Source of the DNA: an uncultured Phocaeicola sp.
GTDB lineage: Bacteria; Bacteroidota; Bacteroidia; Bacteroidales; Bacteroidaceae
Direction of reading: 5' to 3'
NCBI GenBank assembly: GCA_948566455.1
Contig: CAOYQO010000001.1
Span: 62,001 to 126,000, forward strand
DNA: 64,000 nt
Positions 45,401 to 53,850 of the stretch are shown here, in pieces; position 1 is the first letter of the stretch, and each line of letters starts with the position of its first letter. The notes beneath the pieces were generated by a model. The model was given only the letters and a program-made list of their open reading frames with translations, was not told the DNA's origin and made no database searches. The translations under genes and the position numbers were made by a program.

Positions 45401-45793
45401 GGAAGTCAGAGATGCTTTCTTTTGTGCACCATAACCAGTGACTACAACTTCATCCAATAGTTCTGAATCTTCCTGCAATTGGACATTAATCGTAGTTTTT
45501 CCTGCAATGGGAATTTCCTGGGTTTTGTAACCTACAAAGGAAATAACCAGTGTACCTTTCGCGTTATTCAGGACAAAATTGCCATCTATATCGGTAATAA
45601 CACCGTTCGTCGTACCTTTTATTGTTACATTCGCACCAATAACGGGTTCACCGGTATTATCTATCACTTTACCGCGTATGGTTTGTCCGTCTTGTTGTAT
45701 TTCCTGCGTCACTTGTACTGCTGCATTGACATTATATACAGGAGATAATGTTGTCAGGCATAAAGCAGCCGCAAATATAAATTTCTTTCTCAT
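42500..45793 (-). CDS. SusC/RagA-family TonB-dependent transporter of the PUL
   Basis: A 1097-residue transporter with signal peptide (to about residue 24), carboxypeptidase-regulatory-like domain (RGKVIDNTGEPVIGANVTIKG near 40-115), TonB-box region DEVVVTGYG, plug with SVLKDASAAIYGARSASGVV, and a C-terminal barrel ending ITFGVDLTF. It lacks an STN domain, which matters because an ECF sigma factor heads this operon: the usual trans-envelope signalling through STN and an anti-sigma factor is not possible with this protein. It lies 35 bases downstream of the glycan-binding protein and 18 bases before SusD. Confidence 0.96.
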   Translation of the reverse strand: MRKKFIFAAALCLTTLSPVYNVNAAVQVTQEIQQDGQTIRGKVIDNTGEPVIGANVTIKGTTNGVITDIDGNFVLNNAKGTLVISFVGYKTQEIPIAGKTTINVQLQEDSELLDEVVVTGYGAQKKASLTSAISQIKGDEAFANKGIANATVALQGEIPGLTITRSSSRPGSEGAAMKIRGDISINGNSSPLIIIDGMSGSMDELNSMDASDIENISVLKDASAAIYGARSASGVVLVTTKRGKKGKAQISYNGSVSRTINGIQMPLTTNREWLDMFYEAQYYDAVANNPSLTTPEEIHKNINWWIFNSFGGPTLDETDIDPTTGQPTIYKGEKLFNALRNGNVLTLQNGTKVERWDPNVYMQDYLYGQATSQKHSVSIAGADDRFSYRASLSYSENNSQLKVAEDGDKKYGARLNVDYNATDFLKFETSMSYDKRDITTPTTDVGAGWMDPWFWAIYNQNGDAYDTFSGNRNPVGGLIQGGQKKNSLTTFRGNMKATYDFSKWVKGFSLSASGNYKLVERSIQEAKNPVYYYDWVGTATGNKQGPGSLNENIEKWENVTLGAFANYERTFANVHTVSAMIGMTAEQETSKKIGGKRNMGPLYPGSDLTDLDVWISGTNNEAYGGQSSWGFVSYLGRANYIYDNKYSIEVLGRRDGSSKLSKQQRWKNFYSISGFWRISQENFLKDYSWLSDLKVRYNYGKTGSVEGIGNYERYSAIKTGGTLFGEDPSHHTSLWIDGMRSDQRTWETIDSHNFGLDFAFLNNRLRGSFDYFIKTNNGMFIGVDYPSVLGAGAPKTNNGKLRAKGWELALNWNDQVGQVRYNIGASLSDAWSKVLELTNNENVPNPGKNTSRLINKPINAIYVYQTDGIFQNQEEVDAFYEMYYYTANGGVKPNNILPAPGETGLNRLRPGARKLVDLNGDGAITTEDLYYAGDAAPRLAFSIKAGLEWKGIDFSAFFQGIGKQVTLRTGSIYAPFVTNYTMQNSTFMGKTWTPENPDAQYTILSRDNGFNRFNYENKDISVQNNRYIRLKSLVIGYSLPKQWIAKAGLSKLRFYFSGDDLWEWTKIKDGYDPEHGEGGNNTFPFSRLITFGVDLTF

Positions 45794-45828
45794 GATATAA
45801 ACATATTTACATTTTAGTATTGGATTTA

Positions 45829-47079
45829 TTATTCGGCACCATAAACATTGGTCTCGGAAACCATTGCCTGAGCGCCTGTACCTTTATGTTCTGTTCCGAA
45901 ATACACTTTTATGTACCTGGCAACCGGATTCGAATTTATACGGTATACTTGTGGATCATCAATACCCGGGTCGAAAGTAAAGGCACCGTGGTTGGTCCAT
46001 GCCCAACTGTCGGGATTGTCTTTGTTCGCTGCATCTTCGTCAGAACATGTATAGAAGATCTGACCTTTCTGCCCTCTAGCATCGCCTTGACGTCGTATCA
46101 GCTCAATGCTGCTGATAGTAACGTTCTTACCCATATCGACAATAAACCAGTGAGGATAATTGCTGGCTTGTTTCCAGGAAGCGTGCCAATAGGTTTCTAA
46201 ATTGTCATCAAGCATTGCAATGACACGTCCTGCCGGTGATTTGCCGCCGCCTTCTCCGATTGTTTCCTGAGAGCTATAACCGATAGTACCGGCGTTTGAA
46301 CTGTCATTATAACCCGGGAATGACCAGTTAGCCTTGGATATTTTCACTACAGCTATTGGAGTAATTTTAAATTCTATCGGTTCAGATGCATTTTCATCTG
46401 TGTCTTCGGTAGTTACATTTACAATACACTCTTCGCCGGATAAGAAATCATCTTTTCCGTAGGAAAGCTGTACAAACTGCTTGCTTTCGCTATTTCCGTT
46501 TATTTGGAACTTGAATGTACCTGCTTTTTTAGAATCACTTGCCGCATAATAATTGAGGACAATGTAAACCGGAGTATTATAGATGTTTTTCCAATTTACA
46601 TATATCCCTCCAAGGTCAGGAGTTAAAGTAATAGTTTTAGCTACGTCTACAAATGCCGGTGTTTGGGGTGACGCAGATACTTCGACTGCTCCTTCATTGT
46701 TGCCTCTTACAGAACAAGAAAATAGAGAGAAAGAAACCGCATTGGTATTGCCAAAACCACTGATAGTGGTTTGTGCAATTCCACTATCATTCGCTTTCTC
46801 CTTAGAAATGAGTTTATACTTTTTTACTCCTTTCGTATTTGTGTATTCAATTTTGGTGTACATGAAACTTTCATCGGTGGGATTAGTCCAAGTCAGATAT
46901 ACTTCACCGGGACCGGATTCTGTAGTTACATTTGTTACTTTGGCTGGTGCCTTGTCATTGAGCTTTATTCGTCCTTCTCCATCGTCGTTGCATGAGTTGA
47001 AAATGACAGACAGAGAACACAAAATCACCGTAGAGAAGAAGGTTCTCTTGAACGGGAACTTTAGCAAATCTTTCTTCAT
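45829..47079 (-). CDS. Surface glycan-binding lipoprotein with Ig-like and F5/8-type C domains
   Basis: A 416-residue lipoprotein (Cys30 in VIFNSC, followed by NDDGEG, an acidic surface-export signal). Residues about 40-140 look like a fibronectin/Ig-like domain (PAKVTNVTTESGPGEVYLTW); about 145-245 a second sandwich; about 250-416 an F5/8-type C (discoidin, CBM32-like) domain with AMLDDNLETYWHASW and YPHWFIVDMGK. The arrangement matches DUF4959/DUF5000-type proteins that accompany SusC/SusD. It probably captures the glycan at the surface. It is second in the operon, 41 bases after the ECF sigma gene and before SusC, an order opposite to the common SusC-SusD-SGBP. Confidence 0.87.
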   Translation of the reverse strand: MKKDLLKFPFKRTFFSTVILCSLSVIFNSCNDDGEGRIKLNDKAPAKVTNVTTESGPGEVYLTWTNPTDESFMYTKIEYTNTKGVKKYKLISKEKANDSGIAQTTISGFGNTNAVSFSLFSCSVRGNNEGAVEVSASPQTPAFVDVAKTITLTPDLGGIYVNWKNIYNTPVYIVLNYYAASDSKKAGTFKFQINGNSESKQFVQLSYGKDDFLSGEECIVNVTTEDTDENASEPIEFKITPIAVVKISKANWSFPGYNDSSNAGTIGYSSQETIGEGGGKSPAGRVIAMLDDNLETYWHASWKQASNYPHWFIVDMGKNVTISSIELIRRQGDARGQKGQIFYTCSDEDAANKDNPDSWAWTNHGAFTFDPGIDDPQVYRINSNPVARYIKVYFGTEHKGTGAQAMVSETNVYGAE

Positions 47080-47120
47080 AAACTATAAATTTAAAATTAA
47101 CACTATTGTTATAAATCTAA

Positions 47121-47636
47121 TTAGATACATTGTCTGATGAAATCACGTACTACCTTACGGCTGACAAACAGATGGTTTTCGACCGTACGAGGAGATATAC
47201 TGAGTTCGGTAGAAATTTCGGAAATGGATTTTTCTTCGAAGCGATTCATGGTATAAATCTTTCTGCGTTGGTCGGAGAGCATCCCTAATTTGTGTTTCTC
47301 TAAGAGAGAAAGTTCTTTTGCTATAATGAGACTTTCCGTCTCGTTTGTATAGGTTATAGCATGATCATATATATATGAGGTGATTTCCTGCTTCTTATAA
47401 TAACGGCGCAGATAGTCGTTCAGCAAATTGCGGGCAATGGTGAAAATGAAATATTTCACGGTATCGGGGCGAAGCATTTGTTTATAGTCCATAAGACGCA
47501 GAAATACATCTTGGGATAAATCCCTTGCTGTTTCCCAATTATTAATTCTATAATAAATATAAGAACATACTGATGGGTAGTATTCTTTATAAGAATCGGT
47601 AATGAGGCAGGGTGTTGTTGCTTTTAAGTCTTCCAT
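47121..47636 (-). CDS. ECF sigma factor heading the SusC/SusD operon
   Basis: A 171-residue RNA polymerase sigma-70 factor of the extracytoplasmic-function type. Region 2 is seen in YRINNWETARDLSQDVFLRL and IFTIARNLLNDYLRRYYKK (about 28-82); region 4 in LSDQRRKIYTMNRFEEKSISEISTELSISPRTVENHL (about 118-155, split by its loop). ECF factors in Bacteroides usually sit beside a FecR-like anti-sigma gene and an STN-bearing SusC. Here there is no anti-sigma gene on either side and SusC has no STN domain. It may control its own operon through another route. A -7 element lies 65 bases upstream. Confidence 0.9.
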   Translation of the reverse strand: MEDLKATTPCLITDSYKEYYPSVCSYIYYRINNWETARDLSQDVFLRLMDYKQMLRPDTVKYFIFTIARNLLNDYLRRYYKKQEITSYIYDHAITYTNETESLIIAKELSLLEKHKLGMLSDQRRKIYTMNRFEEKSISEISTELSISPRTVENHLFVSRKVVRDFIRQCI

Positions 47637-47700
47637 GCTTTCGATTTTTGGTTTTACAATTTACTGTTTATAGAACCTTTCTTTGTCAAGAAGTTCAATG

Positions 47701-47708
47701 CAAAAATA
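47701..47708 (-). promoter_or_regulatory. -7 element of the ECF-SusC-SusD operon
   Basis: The minus strand reads TATTTTTG, a match to TAnnTTTG, 64 bases upstream of the ECF sigma start. A second match (TAAGTTTG, 47755-47762) lies further upstream. No copy of the PUL bipartite motif is present in this gap. Confidence 0.45.
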
Positions 47709-47811
47709 AGTAGTAAGAAACAGACTGAAAACGAAAAAAGGATGGAAGGTGTATCAAACTTATGAAAGATACTATTTATGTTTAATTCCCTTGATTATCA
47801 ATAAAATAAAG

Positions 47812-47835
47812 CGGTATCACAAATAAGTGATACCG
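47812..47835 (-). terminator. Terminator of the first membrane regulator gene
   Basis: A perfect 9-base-pair stem (CGGTATCAC at 47812-47820 with GTGATACCG at 47827-47835) with loop AAATAA, 20 bases after the stop codon. On the minus strand it is followed by CTTTATTTTATT. Confidence 0.85.
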
Positions 47836-47855
47836 TCGGTAATATGGAGAATGGG

Positions 47856-50624
47856 TTATTCTTTATCGAATTGCTGGATATATTCGTTGGGGGTAGTACC
47901 TGTAAACTTCTTGAAAGCTCGGAAAAACGATGCTTTTGATTTAAAACCACATTTTTCAGCCAATGTGACCAAAGTATATTTTTTATGTTTGCCTTCGCTG
48001 ACCGACTGCTTGAACTGCTCAACACGGTAGCTGTTGACAAAATCGTAATATCCCATTTTGAGATAATGGGTGAATATAGCGGAAAGGAGATAGGTGGGGT
48101 AACCGATAGCAACCGCCACTTCTGATTGTTTCAAGTCTACGTTCAGGTAAGCTTGTTGCTTCTGCATATATTTCTTTAGTGCATCAATTACTTCGCTGGC
48201 TTCTTTTTCACTTAGCTTCACATAGCTTTCCGTAGTTTGGATAGTAACTTTTTTCTCCGGTTGGGAATCTTCCGGTAATTTATCGGGGACGGTTGCGTTT
48301 ACTGATACTGTTTTCTTGTTCTTGAAAACGAATAAAGAAACTATCACTATTATTATTATAATACCGGCATAAGCCATCCAAGAACGATTAGTTCTTATTT
48401 TAAATGAAACCTGATCTATTGAATCTGAGTCCAGAAACTTACGGATCTGGAAAACATACTCTCCGGCAGGCAGGTCAAAATAAGAAACTTTATCTTCGTT
48501 GGTCAGCACTGTCCACGTAGAATCTTTGCCTTGAAGCATGTACTCATACTTAATAAGTTCCGGTTTTTCGTATCCTAAAGAGGCGAATCGGAAAGTGATA
48601 GTATTTTCATTTGATTTTAAATACAAAGTAGAATCCGGCTTTAATTTATAATCGTCAGCATAGAAGTTACCATTGATCTGCATTTCTGTGATTTGTACGG
48701 GTGAGGGGATAAAGTTTGCCCGGGGATTTACCATGAACAACCCTTTCACGCCACATATCCATAACATACCATTTTTATCCTTTAAGATTGGTGGTCCGGC
48801 ATTGGTATTCAAATCATTTATAGAAGGAAAAAATGTGTAGCGATTCAGGTTCTCATCAATTCGTAATAGTCCATCCCATTGCCCTAACCAATAAAATCCT
48901 TGGTCATCTTGTATAAAATTGGGGCAAAGAGGGGAGAGGTGATGAAAATGATTCAATGATTTATCAGCCACTAACAAGCGGTTGTTTAACTGGCAGAAGA
49001 AGAGTGTGCCGTCTCTCCCTTCATAAATGTATCGGATAGCTTCTTTACAATAGACCTCTGGCAACATATCCTGGCTACATTTTCCAGTCTGGCTATCAAA
49101 TACTGCCAAACCTTTATCCGTGCCTACCCAAAAGCGCTTGGCTGAATCTAAATAGATACCATATACGATATTGCCTGGCATACCACTGTTTGATGCATTG
49201 TACTCCCGGACTGCTTGAGTTTGTCTGTCATATGAATAAAGACCGTCAGAAGTTGCTAACCATAATTTCCCGTTTTCATCTTCTAAAAACATGAAAATAT
49301 CATTCGATACGCATGCACGAGTCAGGGGTGTTTCTTTAAAAGTAGCGGTTTGAGGAGTGAAGGCGGACAAACCACCTCCACAGGTTCCAACTAATATATC
49401 TCCTTCGTATTCATGAAAGGAAAATATCAGATTGGAGCGTAAATTTCCGGTTTTATCGCCTCGGACATCTATGTATTGTATTTTTCCGGTCGCTTCGTGT
49501 ACGTAATAGAACCCTTCCCGCGTACCGATGAAGCTATACTCTCGAGTAGGAAGAAAACTACGTACTGCAATGTCTTTGGTTTTGAAGATTCCTTTGTCAT
49601 AGCGTTTGAAAGACTCATTTTTCTTCCTCAATATATTCATACCCAGATAGTATCCTGTTCCACACCATATATCACCTTGAGACAGCAAGATGGAGGAAAT
49701 GTTGTTGGATAAGAGATCCTGTTCTGTTTCTCTACCATAGGTAGCAGAATAAATGATTTTTCTTTCGTTTAAGGATAGTAGAAAAATTCCCTGTCCGCTG
49801 GTAGCAACTCCCAAAACATCTTTTTCATAGGTAAGATTTGAAATGGGTACTTTGATTTCATTCCAGTAAGGAGCAAAGTTCAGGTGAAGTAAATTGAAAG
49901 TTATAATGTTTCCCTTTTCTGTGCCTATATACAAAGTATCATCTACTTTCACAAGACATTTTAATTGTCCGCATGAAGATAGAGTACATCTATATTGTTT
50001 GAGTGAACCGGATTTGGCATCGCAAATAACCACTCCATTTGGAGTTAACAACCAAACAGAATTATGATTGTATATCGCAATATCCAAGATACGATTATTA
50101 TCAGAAAGAATGTTTTTCTCATCGATAATAATGTGTCGGAGTTTTTTCCCATCGTAGATGTAGAGTCCATTTACTGTCCCTATATAGAGTCTGTTTTCCT
50201 CATCTTTTTCTAATGCTTGGACAGAAAAGTTTATTTCCTCAGTAAATACTCGTTTTAATATACGTTTTTCATGGTTCATGCGAAAAAGACCTTGGATAGT
50301 ACCTGCCCAAAAATCATGTTTGTGATTTTCTATCAATGCGTTGACTAGAAAAGGAGAAGGAGTTATTCCTACTTGTTTTTCAGCGAAGGTGTAAAGTGAG
50401 GTATATTTACCGTTTATACGTTCAACTGTAGTACCCGTACCTACCCAGATAAAACCGTCGGAATCTTTATAAATGCAATTGACACGATTGTCCTCGAATT
50501 TGCAATTCGCTTCTTCGTTTCCTATTGAATAGATAATATAGTCATTGTCGGAAGCAAAGGCATTAAATGCCCCGATAAAAAGCATTACGAGAATTAATAT
50601 GTGTTTTCCTAAGGACATAAGCAT
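47856..50624 (-). CDS. Membrane-spanning propeller/Y_Y_Y/AraC regulator lacking kinase and receiver
   Basis: A 922-residue regulator. A signal peptide (to about 24) is followed by 14 or so two-component-regulator propeller repeats (for example DSDGFIWVGTGTTVERI, DKNGMLWICGVKGLF) over about 30-660, a Y_Y_Y domain (about 675-745, SYFDLPAGEYVFQIRKF), one membrane helix (about 751-768) and, after a 45-residue linker, an AraC-type double HTH (about 815-918, CGFKSKASFFRAFKKFTGTTPNEYI). The histidine kinase and receiver domains of ordinary hybrid two-component systems are absent, so signalling must pass directly from the periplasmic sensor to the membrane-anchored DNA-binding domain. It has its own promoter and terminator. 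A paralogue lies upstream. Confidence 0.92.
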   Translation of the reverse strand: MLMSLGKHILILVMLFIGAFNAFASDNDYIIYSIGNEEANCKFEDNRVNCIYKDSDGFIWVGTGTTVERINGKYTSLYTFAEKQVGITPSPFLVNALIENHKHDFWAGTIQGLFRMNHEKRILKRVFTEEINFSVQALEKDEENRLYIGTVNGLYIYDGKKLRHIIIDEKNILSDNNRILDIAIYNHNSVWLLTPNGVVICDAKSGSLKQYRCTLSSCGQLKCLVKVDDTLYIGTEKGNIITFNLLHLNFAPYWNEIKVPISNLTYEKDVLGVATSGQGIFLLSLNERKIIYSATYGRETEQDLLSNNISSILLSQGDIWCGTGYYLGMNILRKKNESFKRYDKGIFKTKDIAVRSFLPTREYSFIGTREGFYYVHEATGKIQYIDVRGDKTGNLRSNLIFSFHEYEGDILVGTCGGGLSAFTPQTATFKETPLTRACVSNDIFMFLEDENGKLWLATSDGLYSYDRQTQAVREYNASNSGMPGNIVYGIYLDSAKRFWVGTDKGLAVFDSQTGKCSQDMLPEVYCKEAIRYIYEGRDGTLFFCQLNNRLLVADKSLNHFHHLSPLCPNFIQDDQGFYWLGQWDGLLRIDENLNRYTFFPSINDLNTNAGPPILKDKNGMLWICGVKGLFMVNPRANFIPSPVQITEMQINGNFYADDYKLKPDSTLYLKSNENTITFRFASLGYEKPELIKYEYMLQGKDSTWTVLTNEDKVSYFDLPAGEYVFQIRKFLDSDSIDQVSFKIRTNRSWMAYAGIIIIIVIVSLFVFKNKKTVSVNATVPDKLPEDSQPEKKVTIQTTESYVKLSEKEASEVIDALKKYMQKQQAYLNVDLKQSEVAVAIGYPTYLLSAIFTHYLKMGYYDFVNSYRVEQFKQSVSEGKHKKYTLVTLAEKCGFKSKASFFRAFKKFTGTTPNEYIQQFDKE

Positions 50625-50641
50625 TTTTTCTTTATACTATG

Positions 50642-50649
50642 CAAATTTA
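50642..50649 (-). promoter_or_regulatory. -7 element of the first membrane regulator
   Basis: The minus strand reads TAAATTTG, a match to TAnnTTTG, only 17 bases upstream of the ATG at 50624. The leader would be very short. Confidence 0.55.
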
Positions 50650-50695
50650 GGAAAAAATGTCGTCTTTTAGTATTACTCGAATGAAAATATAAAAT

Positions 50696-50751
50696 GAGGT
50701 TCTATAAAGTAAGAGAATAAAGTATAACTTCTCTATTTCTTATAGAATCTC
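50696..50751 (-). terminator. Terminator of the second membrane regulator gene
   Basis: Arms at 50696-50716 (GAGGTTCTATAAAG...) and 50730-50751 pair over about 18 positions with a few mismatches; loop 13 bases. On the minus strand it is followed by CATTTTATATTTTC. It separates the two regulator genes into independent units. Confidence 0.65.
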
Positions 50752-50835
50752 ATAACTTAGACAAAGAATTGATTAATTTGTGTTCTACTCTTTATTTTGG
50801 CTCTCGGAAAATGTCGGAATCATTAATATTATAAA

Positions 50836-53625
50836 TTATTCATCGTTATTCTTTCCGATGCTCCGGATATATTCATTGGGAGTGATGCCGGTAGCCTTCT
50901 TGAAATAGCGGAAGAAGGAGGCACGTGAACTAAAACCACAGAGTTCGGCAAGTGCTCCCAGTGTATATTTGGAATATTCGTCTTCGTTGATAAGACGCTT
51001 GAACTCCTCAATACGGTAATCATTGATGTAATCGTAATAATTACGGTTCAGATGTTGATTGAACAGATAAGATAAAGTATGTGCTGACCTGCCGAGCATG
51101 GTTGCCAAATCGGCTATTTTCAGATCAGGGTTCGTATATGGCTTATCACGAAGCATCAGAGCCTCCAGCTTTTCTGTCAGGTGCTGACATTCTTCCGTGC
51201 TTATCTTATTGGTTTTATATTTTGATTCTACTATCTTTTCTTGCTTTTCGGACTCTTGCACATTTTCAGGAAGCTGGATTTGAATATTTTTCGTTTGCTT
51301 CGCTTTTCTCTTACGTTGATAGTAAATGTAGCCGATAAAAATTAAAGCAATAGAGATAGCAATGATGCTCCATGTTTCTACAGGATAGGCAATGTGGACA
51401 GATGTGTGTATTTCAGAATCTGGGTTCCCGATATAACGTAACTTGAAGAGATAGTTTCCGGATGACAAATCATAATAAGTAATTTCCGACTTTCCGGTCA
51501 ATATCTGCCAGTCCTCATCTTCACCTTCCAATTTGTATTCATAAGTCATATAAGCCGGTTCGGTATAGGTAAAACCGGAGAAGTGAAATGTCAGGTTGTT
51601 TTGGGAGGATTCGAGTTGTATTTCAGGAACTTTTCCACTTTCAATAACAGGATGAAGCGATTTCTTTCCGTTGACGTAAATATCTGTAATAGTCAGCGGA
51701 TAAGTGTATCTCTTCATCTGATTATTTTCCTTGAAATTCATATAAATCAGACCTTTGGAATTTCCCATCCATATATTGCCCTGCTGGTCCTGTACGGGAG
51801 GGCACAATGTGAAAATAGAACTTGGAATACCGTCTATGAAGTTGTAAGGAATAAAAGTTTCTTTTTTGTCGTAGCGGTAGAGTCCGTTATTGGTTCCTAT
51901 CCAAAGCCATTTTTCGTCATCTTCCAATATGAACATACCATCTTTTCCTTCCAATTGTGTATCAGGTTGCAACCTTCTGAAACGGCTCATGGAGAGATCG
52001 GATATACACATACTTCCTTTGTCCGGTAGGAAATAAAGATTATGGTCGGAGTCTTCATATACAACTCTGATCTTTTCTTTATGAATAAAGTTTTCCGGGA
52101 AGATGCTGGTTTTCAGACTTTCGGAAGAGGGGTCCCAGATACACATGCCATTCTCCGTACAAATCCATCCCTTGTGAGTGGAATCAAAATAGATTTCGTA
52201 AACATTCCCTTCGGGTAACTTGGAGTTGGCACTGGTGTAGTGCTTGATTCTTTTTCCATCTTTATAGCAATAGAGCCCCATTGAGGTACCTATCCACAAT
52301 TGGGCTTTTGCATCAGCCTTTATACAGAAAATCTGTCCCCGCATGAAAGGTTGCGGTTCACCAGGTTCGAAGTCGTGGATAGTAAGATCAGCAGGATTGA
52401 ATATGTACATGCCGCCGCCATAAGTTCCGATATAATATTTATCCAGAAATTTGTAGATAGAGAAAATCATACTGGAACGCAATTCAGGAGATTTAAAGTT
52501 TTTGAAGCGTTGTTCCTCTTCATTTATATAGAATAGGCCATCGCGGGAGCCAACTAACTTTTCATGTTCGGTAATTGCAATACTACGGACAGGCATATCT
52601 TTGGAGTCAAAATACGGGAGATAACTGTAAGTCGAAAAAAGTCCGCTCTGGTATAGACTGTAATCCAATCCCAACTGATAGAAGCCTATCCAGATGAGAC
52701 CGTCACGATCTACCAAAAGTGAGTACACGGAGTTGGACCGGATACTTTCTTCTTTTCCCGGTTCATGGCGGAAGGAGCGTAGAATCTTCATTTGTTGGGT
52801 CGAAATGAAATGAACCCCGTTTCCATCGGTACCCACATACAACATATCTTTACCATCACCGGACAAGGAAGATATCACATTACAGCCTACGTCGACAAAA
52901 TGCTTAAACTTATGTGTCTGTATGTCGAAACTGATGATGCCTTGCCCCATTGTACCCAAGTAGATTACGTTGCCAATTCGGGTGATGTTATTGTAAGAGC
53001 AAAAATGTTTGTCCTCTACCATATTATGATACGGAGTAATTTTCTTGTCAGCCAATGTTAGAGAAAAAAGTCCGTCATTGGTGGATATCCAGAGAAGCCC
53101 CTCTTCACCCAGGGTGAGTCCGGTGATGACATTAGAGGCTGAAAGGACATTGGGGGCTATAAGTACCTGTTCCAGATTCCCGTTTTTATAGATAAACAGA
53201 CCGGCCTCGCTCCCTATATATAAAGTACCTTTTCCATCAGGTAGAAGTGCGCGGACACCGTAGTGTATTGTTTCGGCAGCAATCGGTTCGAGAATATCTT
53301 TTTCGGTATTCACCCGCCAAAGCCCCATACCGTTTCCCATCCATATCTGATTGCCTTCCATTTCGGCAATGGCATTGACTCGCTTGATCTTTTCATTTGC
53401 TCCCGAAATCAAAAAATGTTTCAGGCGTGTGCCGTCAAAACGCTCCAGAGAATTGCCGGTACCTATCCAAACATAACCAATGGAATCTTTATAAAGTGCA
53501 TTCACTACTAAGTCGGAAAGTCCTTCCGTGACGGATAGTCCCCGGAATACAGAGGGGAGGGAATAACCCGGTAGGAAGCTAAACAGTAGGAATAATAGGA
53601 TGATATATTTTGATATGTTTTTCAC
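50836..53625 (-). CDS. Second membrane-spanning propeller/Y_Y_Y/AraC regulator lacking kinase and receiver
   Basis: A 929-residue paralogue of the neighbouring regulator with the same plan: signal peptide (to about 22), propeller repeats (about 30-650; YKDSIGYVWIGTGNSLERF, DRDGLIWIGFYQLG), Y_Y_Y domain (about 665-745, TYYDLSSGNYLFKLRYIG), one membrane helix (about 752-768), a basic linker (YYQRKRKAKQTK) and an AraC-type HTH (about 815-922, CGFSSRASFFRYFKKATGITPNEYI). Again no kinase or receiver. The HTH of the two proteins is clearly similar, while the sensors differ, so they may read different ligands but bind related DNA. Promoter at 53667-53674. Best candidates to bind the bipartite motif. 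Confidence 0.92.
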   Translation of the reverse strand: MKNISKYIILLFLLFSFLPGYSLPSVFRGLSVTEGLSDLVVNALYKDSIGYVWIGTGNSLERFDGTRLKHFLISGANEKIKRVNAIAEMEGNQIWMGNGMGLWRVNTEKDILEPIAAETIHYGVRALLPDGKGTLYIGSEAGLFIYKNGNLEQVLIAPNVLSASNVITGLTLGEEGLLWISTNDGLFSLTLADKKITPYHNMVEDKHFCSYNNITRIGNVIYLGTMGQGIISFDIQTHKFKHFVDVGCNVISSLSGDGKDMLYVGTDGNGVHFISTQQMKILRSFRHEPGKEESIRSNSVYSLLVDRDGLIWIGFYQLGLDYSLYQSGLFSTYSYLPYFDSKDMPVRSIAITEHEKLVGSRDGLFYINEEEQRFKNFKSPELRSSMIFSIYKFLDKYYIGTYGGGMYIFNPADLTIHDFEPGEPQPFMRGQIFCIKADAKAQLWIGTSMGLYCYKDGKRIKHYTSANSKLPEGNVYEIYFDSTHKGWICTENGMCIWDPSSESLKTSIFPENFIHKEKIRVVYEDSDHNLYFLPDKGSMCISDLSMSRFRRLQPDTQLEGKDGMFILEDDEKWLWIGTNNGLYRYDKKETFIPYNFIDGIPSSIFTLCPPVQDQQGNIWMGNSKGLIYMNFKENNQMKRYTYPLTITDIYVNGKKSLHPVIESGKVPEIQLESSQNNLTFHFSGFTYTEPAYMTYEYKLEGEDEDWQILTGKSEITYYDLSSGNYLFKLRYIGNPDSEIHTSVHIAYPVETWSIIAISIALIFIGYIYYQRKRKAKQTKNIQIQLPENVQESEKQEKIVESKYKTNKISTEECQHLTEKLEALMLRDKPYTNPDLKIADLATMLGRSAHTLSYLFNQHLNRNYYDYINDYRIEEFKRLINEDEYSKYTLGALAELCGFSSRASFFRYFKKATGITPNEYIRSIGKNNDE

Positions 53626-53666
53626 AATATATTATATTTCGTTTCTATGTATTATGTTTCTGCAAG

Positions 53667-53674
53667 CAAATATA
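53667..53674 (-). promoter_or_regulatory. -7 element of the second membrane regulator
   Basis: The minus strand reads TATATTTG, a match to TAnnTTTG, 41 bases upstream of the ATG at 53625. No recognisable -33 element at the usual spacing. Confidence 0.6.
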
Positions 53675-53752
53675 AGGAAAAAGAACGAAAACGTTTAGGT
53701 TTAGAATGATAATTCAGAGGACGGGAATCCTCTGCCGATCTGTTGGTTTATG

Positions 53753-53850
53753 ACCAAGTCCATACCAAGCCCGTACCAACTCCCTGTCAAGTCCGTACCT
53801 TCTCCTTGGCTATAGACACGGAGATGATACGGACTTGACAAGGTTTCGAT
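53753..53850. repeat. Dispersed hairpin repeat, copy B
   Basis: Same order of elements as copy A at 5841-5924: ACCAAGTCC, ACCAAGCCCGTACCAACTCC, a central tATAGAcACG, then ACGGACTTGACAAGG, and the trailing TTCGAT/TTCGAA. Copy B is 13 bases longer through an insertion before the centre. Left and right arms can pair. The two copies are 48 kb apart in unrelated gaps. Confidence 0.6.
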
